64,000 nt of DNA from Bacillota bacterium (lineage in GTDB: Bacteria; Bacillota; Clostridia; Acetivibrionales; DSM-1351): the NCBI GenBank assembly GCA_023431385.1, contig JAEYWA010000153.1, positions 16,674-80,673 on the forward strand. The letters are read 5' to 3'. Within the stretch, counting starts at the first letter, position 1, and every line of letters starts with the position of its first letter. Both the position numbers and the translations under genes were made by a program. Under the pieces are notes generated by a model. It was not told the origin of the DNA, made no database searches, and saw nothing but the letters and a program-made list of their open reading frames with translations. This document shows positions 37,947-47,818 of this stretch, one piece after another.

Positions 37947-37978
37947 AAAACCCGGAGAAAATAACTTCTCCGGGTTTT
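37947..37978. terminator. bidirectional terminator between helicase and MCP genes
   Basis: Perfect 13-bp stem AAAACCCGGAGAA / TTCTCCGGGTTTT with a 6-base loop. The T-tracts on both sides allow use by the plus-strand helicase gene and the convergent minus-strand MCP gene, whose stop is 12 bp away. Confidence 0.9.
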
Positions 37979-37989
37979 GTTCGCCCTGT

Positions 37990-39705
37990 TTATACCTTGA
38001 ATTTACCAACTACATCCTTCAATTTCTTAGCATTGAAGCTGCTAATATCCATCTGCTCCTGTACATCGTTAACCTTTTGCAGGATGTCAGTTGACTTTTC
38101 AGCTATATTCTGAGTTCCGGCCGCACCTTCATTAACAGTCTTCGAAACTTCGTTGATTGTGCTTATTATACCTTCAACCGAGGCAGTCAGCTCCTCAGCA
38201 GTGGCACTGAAGTCAGTAACAAGATTGTCTATGAAAATTGCATCGTTGCTATAATAATCTCCGGTTTCTATCATTGCTTCATAATCCTTTATTACGTTTG
38301 TATCCATAAAACCCATAATTGATCTTGAACTGCCTACCAGGTCCTCAACTGCTGAAACCACTTCCTTTGCTACCTTTTGTATTTCATTTACTGTACTCTT
38401 TGAATCCTCTGCCAGTTTTCTAATTTCATCTGCAACAACGGCAAACCCCTTTCCTGCTTCTCCAGCTCTGGCCGCTTCAATAGCAGCATTTAAAGCCAGT
38501 AAATTGGTTTGTGAAGAAATCTTCAGGATTGCCTCTGACAGAACGCTGATCTGTTCGATAGCCTTTGACCTGTCCAGTGATCCTTCAAGCCCCTGCTTTA
38601 CCTCATGATAAATATCATTACCCGCTTTCTGTGAGAGTTCAGAACTTATTTTTAGGTCAGTGGCGCGTTTACTGACCTCTCTAGCTGCGACCGCACCGCG
38701 TTGCGCTTTTTCAGCCATGGCTTCAATTGCGTGCTCAATTTCTGAGGAGGACGCATTGACCTCCTCCGTTGCCGCCGCAGTCTCTTCCATCCCGGCCGAG
38801 ATTTCTTCTACTGTTGCTGAAGTGTCCTCCGCAGCTTTGTTTAGATGGATTAGACTACCTGAAACAGCTGCGGCGGCTAGTTCTACATTTCTCGAGCATT
38901 CATTAACTTCCAGCATAATCGACCTCAGATTAGCTATAAACTTATTAACACTCTTAGCGAGATCACCGATTTCATCCCTTGAGTCTATTTTAATCTCTTT
39001 TGTTAAATCTCCACCCCTATTAGCCAAATCCTCAAGTTCTTTTCCAAGCTGCTTTATCGGGCGTATTATGCCGTTTGTAACAAATATACTTATCAGTATT
39101 CCAAATAGAATAGCTGAACCCAAGATAGCCAAGCTCGTGAAAGCTGTGGCTTTATAATTTTGATTGTTTTTAGTGTGTATATCATCAGCACCTTTGGCAT
39201 TATAATCCGCTAAAGCCTGTAGCCCATTGTAAAACTTATTTTCAGTCTCTGCGTTTTCCTCAAGATATTTGAAAGCTTCACTGCCCTTCCCCTGCTTCGC
39301 AAGCTCAATAACTTCATTTATAAGGTTATTATATTCTCCCCAGTTTTTATCTATAGCTGATATAGTGTCTAATTCAAATTGTTCAGGACTTACAGCCTTA
39401 TATTTCTTCCAGTCTTCTTCTAGTTTTTCCGATCTTTTATCAATATCCTCAATATAGCGAGCCTGATCTTTTGCATTTCCGCTGTAATGGATAACATATA
39501 GAACATCTGCTCCTCGGGCTCTACTCTGGTTTCCCATATCATTAATCCATTCTATTGGCTTTAGTCTGTCTTTATATAGTGAGGTCATCTCCCCATTGAC
39601 ATGTTTTAGATAAGTGAAATTTACACCACCGATCAATGCCATAAAAACCAAAAGTGTAACTGACAGGGTTAAGATTTTTTGTATTACCTTCATTTTTTTT
39701 AGCAT
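37990..39705 (-). CDS. methyl-accepting chemotaxis protein with 4HB sensor domain (copy 1)
   Basis: A 571-residue transmembrane receptor: TM1 (residues 10-30), an extracellular four-helix-bundle domain (about 31-185), TM2 (190-212), HAMP (213-265) and the signalling hairpin. The tip motif is [20 protein letters not shown] and the methylation helices are Ala/Glu-rich. An inserted segment, [20 protein letters not shown], in the returning helix is shared with its neighbour. The C-terminus is ...[12 protein letters not shown], with no NWETF tether. It is a close paralogue of the next gene (40007-41722), most alike in HAMP and signalling parts and less in the sensor. RBS GGAGG lies 10 bases before the ATG. 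Confidence 0.93.
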   Translation of the reverse strand: MLKKMKVIQKILTLSVTLLVFMALIGGVNFTYLKHVNGEMTSLYKDRLKPIEWINDMGNQSRARGADVLYVIHYSGNAKDQARYIEDIDKRSEKLEEDWKKYKAVSPEQFELDTISAIDKNWGEYNNLINEVIELAKQGKGSEAFKYLEENAETENKFYNGLQALADYNAKGADDIHTKNNQNYKATAFTSLAILGSAILFGILISIFVTNGIIRPIKQLGKELEDLANRGGDLTKEIKIDSRDEIGDLAKSVNKFIANLRSIMLEVNECSRNVELAAAAVSGSLIHLNKAAEDTSATVEEISAGMEETAAATEEVNASSSEIEHAIEAMAEKAQRGAVAAREVSKRATDLKISSELSQKAGNDIYHEVKQGLEGSLDRSKAIEQISVLSEAILKISSQTNLLALNAAIEAARAGEAGKGFAVVADEIRKLAEDSKSTVNEIQKVAKEVVSAVEDLVGSSRSIMGFMDTNVIKDYEAMIETGDYYSNDAIFIDNLVTDFSATAEELTASVEGIISTINEVSKTVNEGAAGTQNIAEKSTDILQKVNDVQEQMDISSFNAKKLKDVVGKFKV

Positions 39706-40006
39706 GAAATCATATCCTCCGTTGAATAATTATTAAAACATTCTTTGCTACAATTACAAAAATTATGTAAAGTTTGTAGTGTTTTCAAGCATATGATTTA
39801 AATTATAAGTTCTTTTCCCGTTTTCTACAAGTATATACTTTATTATGTAATATTAATGCAATCTTTCCAATTGAATAACAAATAATTATCGAAAAAATTT
39901 AGACTTTTATGGCAGGTGTGCTCCAGCTTCGCTGGACACACGCACACAATAAAAAGGGGTTGTCGCACAGTTCCTATCTCCACTGTACGACAACCCTTTT
40001 ATTCTC
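39706..40006. other. gap between the two paralogous MCP genes
   Basis: No gene. It holds the terminator at 39952-40000 and, just beyond it in the transcribed direction, a second GC-rich hairpin (39916-39941; GTGTG-C-TCCAGC / GCTGGACACAC with one bulged base and a TTC loop). The remaining 200 bp are AT-rich and presumably contain the promoter of copy 1. Confidence 0.6.
39952..40000 (-). terminator. terminator of the second MCP gene
   Basis: Long stem of about 19 bp (AAAAGGGTTGTCGTACAGT against ACTGTGCGACAACCCCTTTT, one bulge and one mismatch) around a 10-base loop, followed by TTATTG on the minus strand; 7 bp after the stop. Confidence 0.88.
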
Positions 40007-41722
40007 CTATACCTTGAATTTACCAACTACATCCTTCAATTTCTTAGCATTAAAGCTGCTGATATCCATCTGCTCCTGTACATCATTAACCTTTTGCAGG
40101 ATGTCGGTTGACTTTTCAGCTATACTCTGGGTTCCTGCTGCGCCCTCATTTACAGTCTTTGAAACATCACTAATAGCGCTTATTATACCTTCAACCGCAG
40201 CAGTTAACTCCTCAGCAGTGGCACTGAAGTCAGTAACAAGATTATCTATAAAAATTGCATCGTTACTATAATGTTCTCCTGTTTCTATCATTGCCTCGTA
40301 ATCCTTAATAACATTTGTATCCATAAAATTCATAATTGATCTTGAACTGCCTACCAGCTCCTCAACTGCCGAAACCACTTTCTTTGTTACCTTTTGTATT
40401 TTATTTACTGTACTCTTTGAATCCTCGGCCAGTTTTCTAATTTCATCTGCAACAACAGCAAAACCCTTTCCTGCTTCTCCAGCTCTGGCCGCCTCAATAG
40501 CGGCATTTAAAGCCAATAAATTGGTTTGAGAAGAAATCTTCAGTATTGCCTCTGACAGAACACTAATCTGTTCGATAGCCTTTGACCTGTCAAGAGAAAC
40601 CTCCAGCTCCTGCTTTACCTTATGATAAACATCATTCCCGGCTCTTTGTGAGAGTTCAGATCTTGTTTTCAGGTCAATGGCTCGTTTACTGACCTCTCTT
40701 GCCGCAACTGCACCACTCTGAGCTTTTTCAGCCATGGCTTCAATTGCATGCTCAATATCGGTGGAGGACGCATTAACCTCTTCAGTTGCTGCCGCAGTCT
40801 CTTCCATCCCGGCCGAAATTTCTTCGACAGTAACTGAAGTGTCCTCCACAGCCCCGTTTAAATGGATAAGACTGTCTGAAACAGTTGCGGCAGCCAATTC
40901 CACATTTCGGGAGCATTCATTTACTTCCAGCATAATTGATCTCAGATTTGTTATAAACTTATTAACACTCTTAGCGAGATCACCGATTTCATCCCTGGTA
41001 TCTATTTTTATCTCACTGGTTAAGTCCCCGCCGCTATGGGCCAAATCCTCAAGTTCTTGTCCAAGCTGCTTTATCGGGCGTATTATGCCATTTGTAACTA
41101 ATATGGTAATCAGTATTCCAAAAAGAATTGCTGCAGCCAGAATACCAGTATTCATAACACTTAGCCTTTCATACTCCTCACTGCTTTGAGTGTTTATATC
41201 ATCAGCAACTTTGGCATTATAGTCTGCTAAAGCCTGTAACCCGTTGTGAAAACTATTTTCAGCATTAACGTTTTTCACGAGATATTCAAAAGCTTCACTG
41301 CCCTTCCCTTGTTTTGCAAGCTCAATAACTTCATTTATAAGATTACTATATTCACCCCAGCTTTTATCTACAGAAGCTATAGTATCTATTTCAAACTGAT
41401 CAAGATTTGTAGCTTTATATTGTTCCCAGTCTCGCTCGAGTTTTTCAGATCTGCTATTGATATCTGCTATATAGTAAGCCTGTAAATCTTTATTTCCACT
41501 ATACTGAATAACATATAGAACATCTGCTTCACTGGCTCTGCTCTGAGTTCTCATATCATTAAGCCATTGTACAGGCTTAAGTCTGTCTTTATATAGTGTA
41601 GTCATATTCTCATTAGCATGTTTTAAAAAAGTGAAACTGACGGTACCGATACCTGCCATAAAAATGATTAGTGTAACTGATAGGAATAAGATTTTTTGTA
41701 TTACCTTCATTTTCTTAAGCAT
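40007..41722 (-). CDS. methyl-accepting chemotaxis protein with 4HB sensor domain (copy 2)
   Basis: About 571 residues with the same order as copy 1: TM1, extracellular four-helix bundle, TM2, HAMP and MCP hairpin. The start [13 protein letters not shown] and the last 25 residues are essentially identical to copy 1. The sensor domain differs at many positions (for example [20 protein letters not shown] against [20 protein letters not shown]). This is a tandem duplication with diversifying sensors. The ATG at 41722 follows GGAG by 7 bases; 15 earlier in-frame codons lack an RBS. The two receptors probably sense related ligands. Confidence 0.93.
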   Translation of the reverse strand: MLKKMKVIQKILFLSVTLIIFMAGIGTVSFTFLKHANENMTTLYKDRLKPVQWLNDMRTQSRASEADVLYVIQYSGNKDLQAYYIADINSRSEKLERDWEQYKATNLDQFEIDTIASVDKSWGEYSNLINEVIELAKQGKGSEAFEYLVKNVNAENSFHNGLQALADYNAKVADDINTQSSEEYERLSVMNTGILAAAILFGILITILVTNGIIRPIKQLGQELEDLAHSGGDLTSEIKIDTRDEIGDLAKSVNKFITNLRSIMLEVNECSRNVELAAATVSDSLIHLNGAVEDTSVTVEEISAGMEETAAATEEVNASSTDIEHAIEAMAEKAQSGAVAAREVSKRAIDLKTRSELSQRAGNDVYHKVKQELEVSLDRSKAIEQISVLSEAILKISSQTNLLALNAAIEAARAGEAGKGFAVVADEIRKLAEDSKSTVNKIQKVTKKVVSAVEELVGSSRSIMNFMDTNVIKDYEAMIETGEHYSNDAIFIDNLVTDFSATAEELTAAVEGIISAISDVSKTVNEGAAGTQSIAEKSTDILQKVNDVQEQMDISSFNAKKLKDVVGKFKV

Positions 41723-41949
41723 ATGTATTCTCCATTCAACATAAATTTTATAAATAACTGTTAGCAATTTAGTCCAAAGTGTAACATTATGTAAACAGCT
41801 TCAAAATATTAATATTATACCACATGTTTAATCCGTAGCAAGCTATTTATGTGTCAGAACATCTTGCCATACAAAAAATAAAGTTGTATGATTTAACAAA
41901 GTCGAGGTAATTCTATTTAATGTATAAATAATTAGGAGGAGTAACCCAT

Positions 41950-42549
41950 ATGTCAAAGGATTTTTATACTGCAGTTAAAGACAGGCGCACTTATTATGGA
42001 ATCAGCAAAGAATCCCCTGTTTCAGATACAAGGATTCAGGAAATTATAAACAATGCTGTTCTACACGCGCCTACTGCGTTCAACAGCCAGAGTGGCAGAG
42101 TTATGGTTTTACTTGGTGAGCAACACAATATACTGTGGGACATAACAAAAGGTGAGCTGAGAAAAATAGTGCCACCCGAAAACATAGCCTCCACTGAAAG
42201 CAAGATTGATTCTTTTAGGAATGGTTATGGAACGGTACTTTTTTTTGAGGACCAGTCTGTTGTAGAATCACTTCAGCGTCAATTTGAATCGTACAGAGAT
42301 AATTTTCCTGTTTGGTCACTAGAGGCCAGTGGTATACTGCAGTATATTGTGTGGACTTCTCTTGAAATAGAAGGTTTCGGCGCGTCACTGCAGCATTACA
42401 ACCCAATTATAGATTCTGAGGTCGCCAGAGAATGGAATGTTCCTGCAAATTGGAAGCTTTTAGCCGAAATGCCCTTTGGAAAGCCGATAGCAGACCCTGA
42501 TGAAAAACAATTTCAACCGTTGGATTTTAGAGTAAAGTTCTTAAGTTAG
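41950..42549 (+). CDS. nitroreductase-family oxidoreductase
   Basis: A 199-residue FMN-dependent enzyme. The N-terminus FYTAVKDRRTYYGISKESP carries the FMN-phosphate-binding Arg pair; HAPTAFNSQSGRVMVLLGEQH and GASLQHYNPI match the Frm2/HBN1-like subgroup of nitroreductases. These reduce nitro compounds or fatty-acid-related substrates in the cytoplasm with NAD(P)H. RBS AGGAGG precedes the ATG. It is monocistronic and followed by the long palindrome at 42600. Confidence 0.88.
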   Translation: MSKDFYTAVKDRRTYYGISKESPVSDTRIQEIINNAVLHAPTAFNSQSGRVMVLLGEQHNILWDITKGELRKIVPPENIASTESKIDSFRNGYGTVLFFEDQSVVESLQRQFESYRDNFPVWSLEASGILQYIVWTSLEIEGFGASLQHYNPIIDSEVAREWNVPANWKLLAEMPFGKPIADPDEKQFQPLDFRVKFLS

Positions 42550-42599
42550 AGTTAAATAAGATAGAATAAGTTAATTAATTTCTGTATTTGTATTTAAAT

Positions 42600-42647
42600 G
42601 AAACGCGCCGATACGTATGTCTAGCAGCATACGTATCGGCGCGTTTC
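42600..42647. repeat. perfect 20-bp inverted repeat, GC-rich
   Basis: GAAACGCGCCGATACGTATG (42600-42619) is followed after 8 bases by its exact reverse complement (42628-42647). It lies between the convergent ends of the nitroreductase and BcsB genes and may act as a terminator, but the plus-strand side lacks a T-tract; the minus-strand side is TTTCATTTAAAT. Its GC content is far above the surrounding DNA. Confidence 0.85.
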
Positions 42648-42697
42648 CTGGCATATAGTATCTATGCATATAGTAATCTATATCATTTTATCCTATG

Positions 42698-44917
42698 TCA
42701 ATTGGGCTTTTTCTGCCTCATTCTCAGTATTATAAGAATCATTGCGAGAAAAAGTACAATCATTACAGATGTTCCTGCCAGTGCAAATAACAGAGAGGTT
42801 CTGTTCTCCATTACGCTTTCTTTCAGAGTCGGCTTCTTTTCCTTAAGTTCTTCCCTTTGAAACTGATAGGACTTTATATCGCCTTTACTGTCTATTAAAA
42901 CGAAATCATTATTAAGGTTCCAGCTCAATTTTTCATTGCTTACAAGCTTTGTTACTCTACTAATTGACTTATCATCGGGTCCGGTCAAGACCAGCAACGC
43001 CCTTCCCTCAGCATAGGGCGACTTCAGAAGCTGAAGGGTTCCGATGGAGCCTGCGTAATCAGAAGTTAATATTAGTTTTTCATTGGTTACAAATTCGGTG
43101 AAGCTGCTGTTATATTTGAAATACAGCTTATCGTTGAGCTTTGTTATAAGACTGTTTTTCGCAGGAATTCCTGCAGTAATGATATTATAATTTGCTTCAG
43201 TCTCATTAAACTCACTAGCCTTAACCACCTTTAACCGTCCATAAGCATCAGCTGAACGGGAATAAAGCGATAGCATTCTACCAACTAAAGACAGCTCAGC
43301 CAGGTCAGGATCATCTGATAATACCAGCATAACATCATTCAGGCTGCCCTCCTTTTGAAATGGTGCCGGCCTGCTGTTAAAACTCAACTTTGTACTATTG
43401 TCTGCCGGGAGATATAATGTAGAATTCTTTGTAATATATGCCCATGGCATCTCCTCCTGTCGAGTAGTACAAAATAGCTCCGGTATTTCAAGATCAAAAG
43501 CAAATTTTATACTGCTGGAATATGTCCCCACAACATCAGCCGGCATAAAGAAAGTCAGTTCGTCATTATCAGCATTTTCAAATGCCAGTTTTTTACTTCC
43601 TACGGGAACATCCCCCCAATAAACAGTCAGCATGGATCGTTTGAAATCCAGGTTTTTACTGTACCTGAAGTTTACAGTAACCTTACTGGCTGAAGATAGC
43701 GTATAATCGGTAGGCACAGGTAAAAACAAAGTCTTTTCCTGCCTGAAAGGTCCGATGAAATCAAATCCGCCCCCGGTCATTTCCTGAAGTGTATACCTGT
43801 CGGCTTTCAAATCACTTTGCTTTTTTGAGTTAAGCTTCATTTCGGCGGTGCCCTTTTTTATTAATGTGATATTATCCGTCTCCTGGGCTATGCGTTCACT
43901 GTCTCCAAGAAAATACCCAGCTTCGACAAGGCAGTCAGCATCCTGAGAAGTAACAATCAGCAGGGGATTACCAGATGCATCCGTTACAAATAAAATCAAA
44001 ACCTGGTCTTTTAATTGATTTTTGTGAGGCTCTATGTAATTGATAACCTCATAGGGCAAATTGCTGGTCAGTCCTACCAGAATTCTGCCGGAACTTTCTA
44101 TGTTCTGGGCCTCTTCCCATGAACTGATTGTGATGTTATTGCTTTCACTGGTATTCTTGCTCAACCCAGCCATAAGCATCATCGCAGTTGCCACTTCTTC
44201 GTTCTGTTTAGAGTTGGCAACAGTAACAACGGTGTCCGCCCCAGTCTTATTGTTGGTAGACATAAATGGGTAAGGATAATAATTAATTCTGTTATTATGA
44301 GGCAGCATATTATACCCCACTTCTACTCCCGAGGTCTCAGAAAAGGTCAGCCAGTTTGCATTGCTCTCCTCGTCTATACAGCCCTTCTCATTATACAACT
44401 TGGCATAGCCGGATATGGTAAGAGTGTTTGCACTGCTCTCCTTATCATTTTTCAGCAGTTCCATAGGGATGGTAACATATATATAATTCTTCTCACTGTT
44501 TTCATAAGTAATATTACAGGAATAAAAAGGCTGCTTATTAATTGAAAATGTAAGAGTGCAGGGTATTTTCCCCATCAACTGGCTCACTCTGTATTCAAGC
44601 TGTACGCAAACGTATTTAGTATCCCAGTACCTCGGTATGTTAAAGTACAACTCGGTTGAAGAGTATATCCCTTTCAGAATTTGGGGTGAATTCCAAGTAA
44701 AATCACCGGTCAGTTCAGCCTTTGGAAGCTGTGGTTTAGCCTTTTGGGGATTGCCTGGGTTTTCAAGCATGCTGTTTACGCTGGAAAGCAGTGCCTCCTC
44801 AGAAGTAATAGTGCTTTTATCTCCGACCGCACAAACATTCTGTAGCCAGCTTAAGGACATAGTTACAGCAAGGATAATTACAAAAGCTCTGAGAAATTTA
44901 CTTTTTCTTGTTATCAT
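42698..44917 (-). CDS. BcsB-like exopolysaccharide synthase co-subunit
   Basis: A 739-residue membrane-anchored extracellular protein. It has a signal peptide (AFVIILAVTMSLSWLQNVCA), two rounds of carbohydrate-binding and flavodoxin-like regions (for example LYFNIPRYWDTKYVCVQLEY; SGRILVGLTSNLPYEVINYI; DGLLLIVTSQD-type segments) and one C-terminal TM (SLLFALAGTSVMIVLFLAMI) with a basic tail. BcsB proteins dock on the BcsA synthase and guide the emerging glucan. In a Gram-positive cell it would sit on the outer face of the membrane. The ATG follows GGGGGCGAT and overlaps the synthase gene end by 20 bp, so the two subunits are coupled. It is the last gene of the operon. Confidence 0.85.
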   Translation of the reverse strand: MITRKSKFLRAFVIILAVTMSLSWLQNVCAVGDKSTITSEEALLSSVNSMLENPGNPQKAKPQLPKAELTGDFTWNSPQILKGIYSSTELYFNIPRYWDTKYVCVQLEYRVSQLMGKIPCTLTFSINKQPFYSCNITYENSEKNYIYVTIPMELLKNDKESSANTLTISGYAKLYNEKGCIDEESNANWLTFSETSGVEVGYNMLPHNNRINYYPYPFMSTNNKTGADTVVTVANSKQNEEVATAMMLMAGLSKNTSESNNITISSWEEAQNIESSGRILVGLTSNLPYEVINYIEPHKNQLKDQVLILFVTDASGNPLLIVTSQDADCLVEAGYFLGDSERIAQETDNITLIKKGTAEMKLNSKKQSDLKADRYTLQEMTGGGFDFIGPFRQEKTLFLPVPTDYTLSSASKVTVNFRYSKNLDFKRSMLTVYWGDVPVGSKKLAFENADNDELTFFMPADVVGTYSSSIKFAFDLEIPELFCTTRQEEMPWAYITKNSTLYLPADNSTKLSFNSRPAPFQKEGSLNDVMLVLSDDPDLAELSLVGRMLSLYSRSADAYGRLKVVKASEFNETEANYNIITAGIPAKNSLITKLNDKLYFKYNSSFTEFVTNEKLILTSDYAGSIGTLQLLKSPYAEGRALLVLTGPDDKSISRVTKLVSNEKLSWNLNNDFVLIDSKGDIKSYQFQREELKEKKPTLKESVMENRTSLLFALAGTSVMIVLFLAMILIILRMRQKKPN

Positions 44918-46199
44918 CAGTTATCGCCCCCGATTCATTATTAGTTTCCATAGATCGTTCAGTTTTATACCACTTAACTTCCCGTTTGAAAATTGCGTCG
45001 TTGGCGCTTTGTATTATAGCATTCAGTACAACTATCACCCAAAGCTTCGAGTAGGTAAAAAGCATCAGAAGAATCAGCAGTGCCGATCGAATATTAAATT
45101 CGTTCTTTTCAATAGCAAGAGTTATTAATACGTTCAATACAAATACCAGTATTGCCATTATCCATAATGTACTGGAAAATCCACCGAGGGTTACATGAGT
45201 AAAACCCAGTATGGAAAGTATAAATATCAAATCTGAACACACGAGGGAGGTGAGCATCAAAATATAAACCAGCCCGTAGTATAGCACGTCCAGTCTCATG
45301 GGACCTGCAGTTCTGTCAAAGACATATTTGAAATTCTCCTTGAGTACATAAATATTACCCTTAGCCCATCTTGTTCTCTGTTTGAGCCATATACGCAGCA
45401 GCTGTGGTTCCTGTTCCCAGGTTACTGCCAGAGGCATAAGCTTGATCCTATAACCCATTCTATATATTCTAAAGCTTATTTCGGTATCTTCAGACAAGGC
45501 TTTTGTGTCCCACCCGCCGATACTCTCTATTATACTTCGGCGTACAACAAAGTTGGTTCCTGGTATGGTACATAGTTTAAAGAAAAACCATCTTCCTGCC
45601 TGGTTCATACATTGATATGCCAGTGTTTCAATATTGACAAAGCGGGTTATTAGTGAAGCGTTTCTGTTTCTGGTTCTAAACTTTCCTATTACTGCCCCCA
45701 GCTTATCATCTGCCATCAGATTTTCCACCAGTAAAGTAAGTGCATTGGGCTCGGGTGTATTATCGGCATCATAAATAGCAATTACACTTCCGGTGCTGAC
45801 CGAGAAACCGATATTAAGAGCATTTGACTTTCCTTTACCTCCAGAAACACTATCTGTATTAATTACAATAAGTTTTCTGTCAGGATTTTTCACTTGTATG
45901 TTCTTCAGCACTTCGGCCGAGTCATCAGAAGAATTATCATTGATAACAATAATCTCATATTTATCCTTAGGATAGTCAAGATTCAGAAGTGCCTGAACAG
46001 TTTTTCTGATTACTATGCTCTCATTGTGTGCCGGCACCATAATTGATACCATTGGATACTCCCTAAGCGGTATTCGGCCGTCTGTACGGTTCACCCTTAT
46101 GTAATAAATAAATCCGCCGATAGACAAAACAACATTAATCAGCGTAAGCCCCCAAATAGCAATTAAAGCATATAGTGATAATATATCTGCCAGTGTCAA
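44898..46199 (-). CDS. BcsA-like family 2 glycosyltransferase (polysaccharide synthase) without PilZ domain
   Basis: A 433-residue processive glycosyltransferase. One TM segment at the N-terminus is followed by the GT2 domain with the D,D,D,QxxRW set: VINDNSSDD, IAIYDADNTPEP, LSEDTEISFRIYR and LKQRTRWAKGN. Three or four TM segments follow. BcsA enzymes that respond to c-di-GMP directly carry a C-terminal PilZ domain; here the protein ends after a 40-residue hydrophilic tail, so control must come from another subunit. The start is TTG, overlapping the upstream TGA, with a perfect GGAGGTGAT nine bases away. The polymer could be a beta-glucan or a hexosamine polymer; sequence alone does not decide. 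Confidence 0.9.
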   Translation of the reverse strand: MTLADILSLYALIAIWGLTLINVVLSIGGFIYYIRVNRTDGRIPLREYPMVSIMVPAHNESIVIRKTVQALLNLDYPKDKYEIIVINDNSSDDSAEVLKNIQVKNPDRKLIVINTDSVSGGKGKSNALNIGFSVSTGSVIAIYDADNTPEPNALTLLVENLMADDKLGAVIGKFRTRNRNASLITRFVNIETLAYQCMNQAGRWFFFKLCTIPGTNFVVRRSIIESIGGWDTKALSEDTEISFRIYRMGYRIKLMPLAVTWEQEPQLLRIWLKQRTRWAKGNIYVLKENFKYVFDRTAGPMRLDVLYYGLVYILMLTSLVCSDLIFILSILGFTHVTLGGFSSTLWIMAILVFVLNVLITLAIEKNEFNIRSALLILLMLFTYSKLWVIVVLNAIIQSANDAIFKREVKWYKTERSMETNNESGAITDDNKKK

Positions 46200-47818
46200 T
46201 CTGCATCACCTCCATCCGAATTTCCCTCTGAAGTCCTTTTGTATAGAAATCTTCGCCGATTTTGATAACGTGCAACGAATATAAAAAAAACAAAAATTAC
46301 CGAAATAAAAGTTACAATTAATAAAAGTCTCCGGTTTTCACGGGCCATACTCTCAGCCATTTTTCCTATAATGCCTCTGTTAAAGTTGAAATCCGCCTCA
46401 TAATTAAAAGGCTTGAATTCCAACGATTGTATCTTCCCGTTTACAGTAAGGATTCCGTCCTTTAGACTAACAACCCGGTCATTGGTGTAGACAGTTTGTG
46501 TAGTAAGCCATAAACTCTTCAATGATATCTCTGATTGCTGGATCTGTTTAATTTTATTTTCCAGCATATCATTATCTGTATTTATATCCAGAAACAACGC
46601 AGTAGGATAGGCTTTAATCATATTACTGCTCAAACTCGAATTACTGAGAATCGCAGGGGCAATAAGATGATGTCCGTCTGAATAAACGGTATTGTAGCCA
46701 TCAGCATCAGTCCAACTGTTTTTTTTCTCAGGATATAGAATTACGGTACTGAACCTTTTTAATACGTCCAGTCCTAGGCTTTCGTGTATCCAGTTATTTG
46801 GCGCCTCAATAGCAATAGGATATACACCGTAATTGTTATACGCAGTTATTGCTGTAGTAATTTTCTGATTTATATCTTCAAGTGAAGGTTTTTCAGTGTT
46901 TATCAGCGGTGCTTTCAGTATAATGCTTACTCCCTTTGACTGAGCATAGGCAAGTACCTCACAGAAGTGTTTCATAGCAGGGTACTCGGTATTTTGATAA
47001 ACCGGCATAACAGTAATTGAATAAGGTACACCCTTTTTATCCATCAGCTGCACTGCCTGCATGAGCTTTTCGCCGCTGAAAAACGGGTACACATTATCAA
47101 AGATGATGTATTGGGGATAGCTGTTCGGCTGGTTCTCAAAGGGCCATTTCCATATTGAAATCTGCTCTGAAAAAGCGGCCTTTAAAATATCACTTTCATT
47201 ATCAAAAACTCCCATGCAACTGAAACGTCCGTCTCTCACAAACAACGGAGAGCTTTTGCCGGTTGCTTCGATATGGCCTGCTCTGTAAGGGAACCCCTCC
47301 TGGAACATTATTGCGTTTTCAGCCTTTATCAAAGCAGTTGATGCTCCCCCACGACCAACATCATAAGATACCCTTACTGTAGTATCCTTAACCTTTAAAG
47401 AAGTATAATCCAGTTTTAACGACTTAAGTACATCATCAGTACTTCCGCCACCAACCATCATTATTTTAATATCAGCATTTTCCAATGCTTTCAAAAAGGA
47501 TGAATTAATGCTATCACTTTCATGGTAAAACAGAAGGCTATCGAATTTATCCAGTATATCGCTACTATCGTTTACAGTTCTGTAGCTTGTCCCATAACCC
47601 ATATAAGTCAAAATGTCTGCCATTGCAGCAACATTCTCTTTACCTTTTGGGGATAAATCCTCATCATAAATAAACAAAATATCTTTTCCTTTTATGGTTT
47701 CGTCCACAGCAGAAACAGTTTTAGCTGGAAAAAACATTGTTATCGCCATGAAAATAAGTAAAATTAATATTAAAGGAATTTTGTTAATTCTAAACTTTCC
47801 ACAGTGCTTAAACATCAT
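46196..47818 (-). CDS. DUF2334 polysaccharide deacetylase-like membrane protein
   Basis: About 540 residues. An N-terminal signal/TM (IPLILILLIFMAITMFFPAK) is followed by an extracellular region, with a flavodoxin-like segment (ILFIYDEDLSPKGKENVAAM) and a DUF2334 deacetylase-like TIM-barrel part (QYIIFDNVYPFFSGEKLMQA, VPYSITVMPVYQNTEYP). The C-terminal TM is LLLIVTFISVIFVFFIFVAR. DUF2334 resembles polysaccharide deacetylases; in this operon it would modify the nascent polymer outside the cell. The ATG at 47818 follows AAGGA by 8 bases and overlaps the GGDEF gene end by 11 bp; the frame extends 45 codons upstream without an RBS. Confidence 0.8.
   Translation of the reverse strand: MMFKHCGKFRINKIPLILILLIFMAITMFFPAKTVSAVDETIKGKDILFIYDEDLSPKGKENVAAMADILTYMGYGTSYRTVNDSSDILDKFDSLLFYHESDSINSSFLKALENADIKIMMVGGGSTDDVLKSLKLDYTSLKVKDTTVRVSYDVGRGGASTALIKAENAIMFQEGFPYRAGHIEATGKSSPLFVRDGRFSCMGVFDNESDILKAAFSEQISIWKWPFENQPNSYPQYIIFDNVYPFFSGEKLMQAVQLMDKKGVPYSITVMPVYQNTEYPAMKHFCEVLAYAQSKGVSIILKAPLINTEKPSLEDINQKITTAITAYNNYGVYPIAIEAPNNWIHESLGLDVLKRFSTVILYPEKKNSWTDADGYNTVYSDGHHLIAPAILSNSSLSSNMIKAYPTALFLDINTDNDMLENKIKQIQQSEISLKSLWLTTQTVYTNDRVVSLKDGILTVNGKIQSLEFKPFNYEADFNFNRGIIGKMAESMARENRRLLLIVTFISVIFVFFIFVARYQNRRRFLYKRTSEGNSDGGDAD

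Noticed and set aside
38660..41189. Plus-strand open frames over the two MCP genes
   Set aside because: They appear in both paralogues as the antisense of conserved signalling helices, without an RBS.
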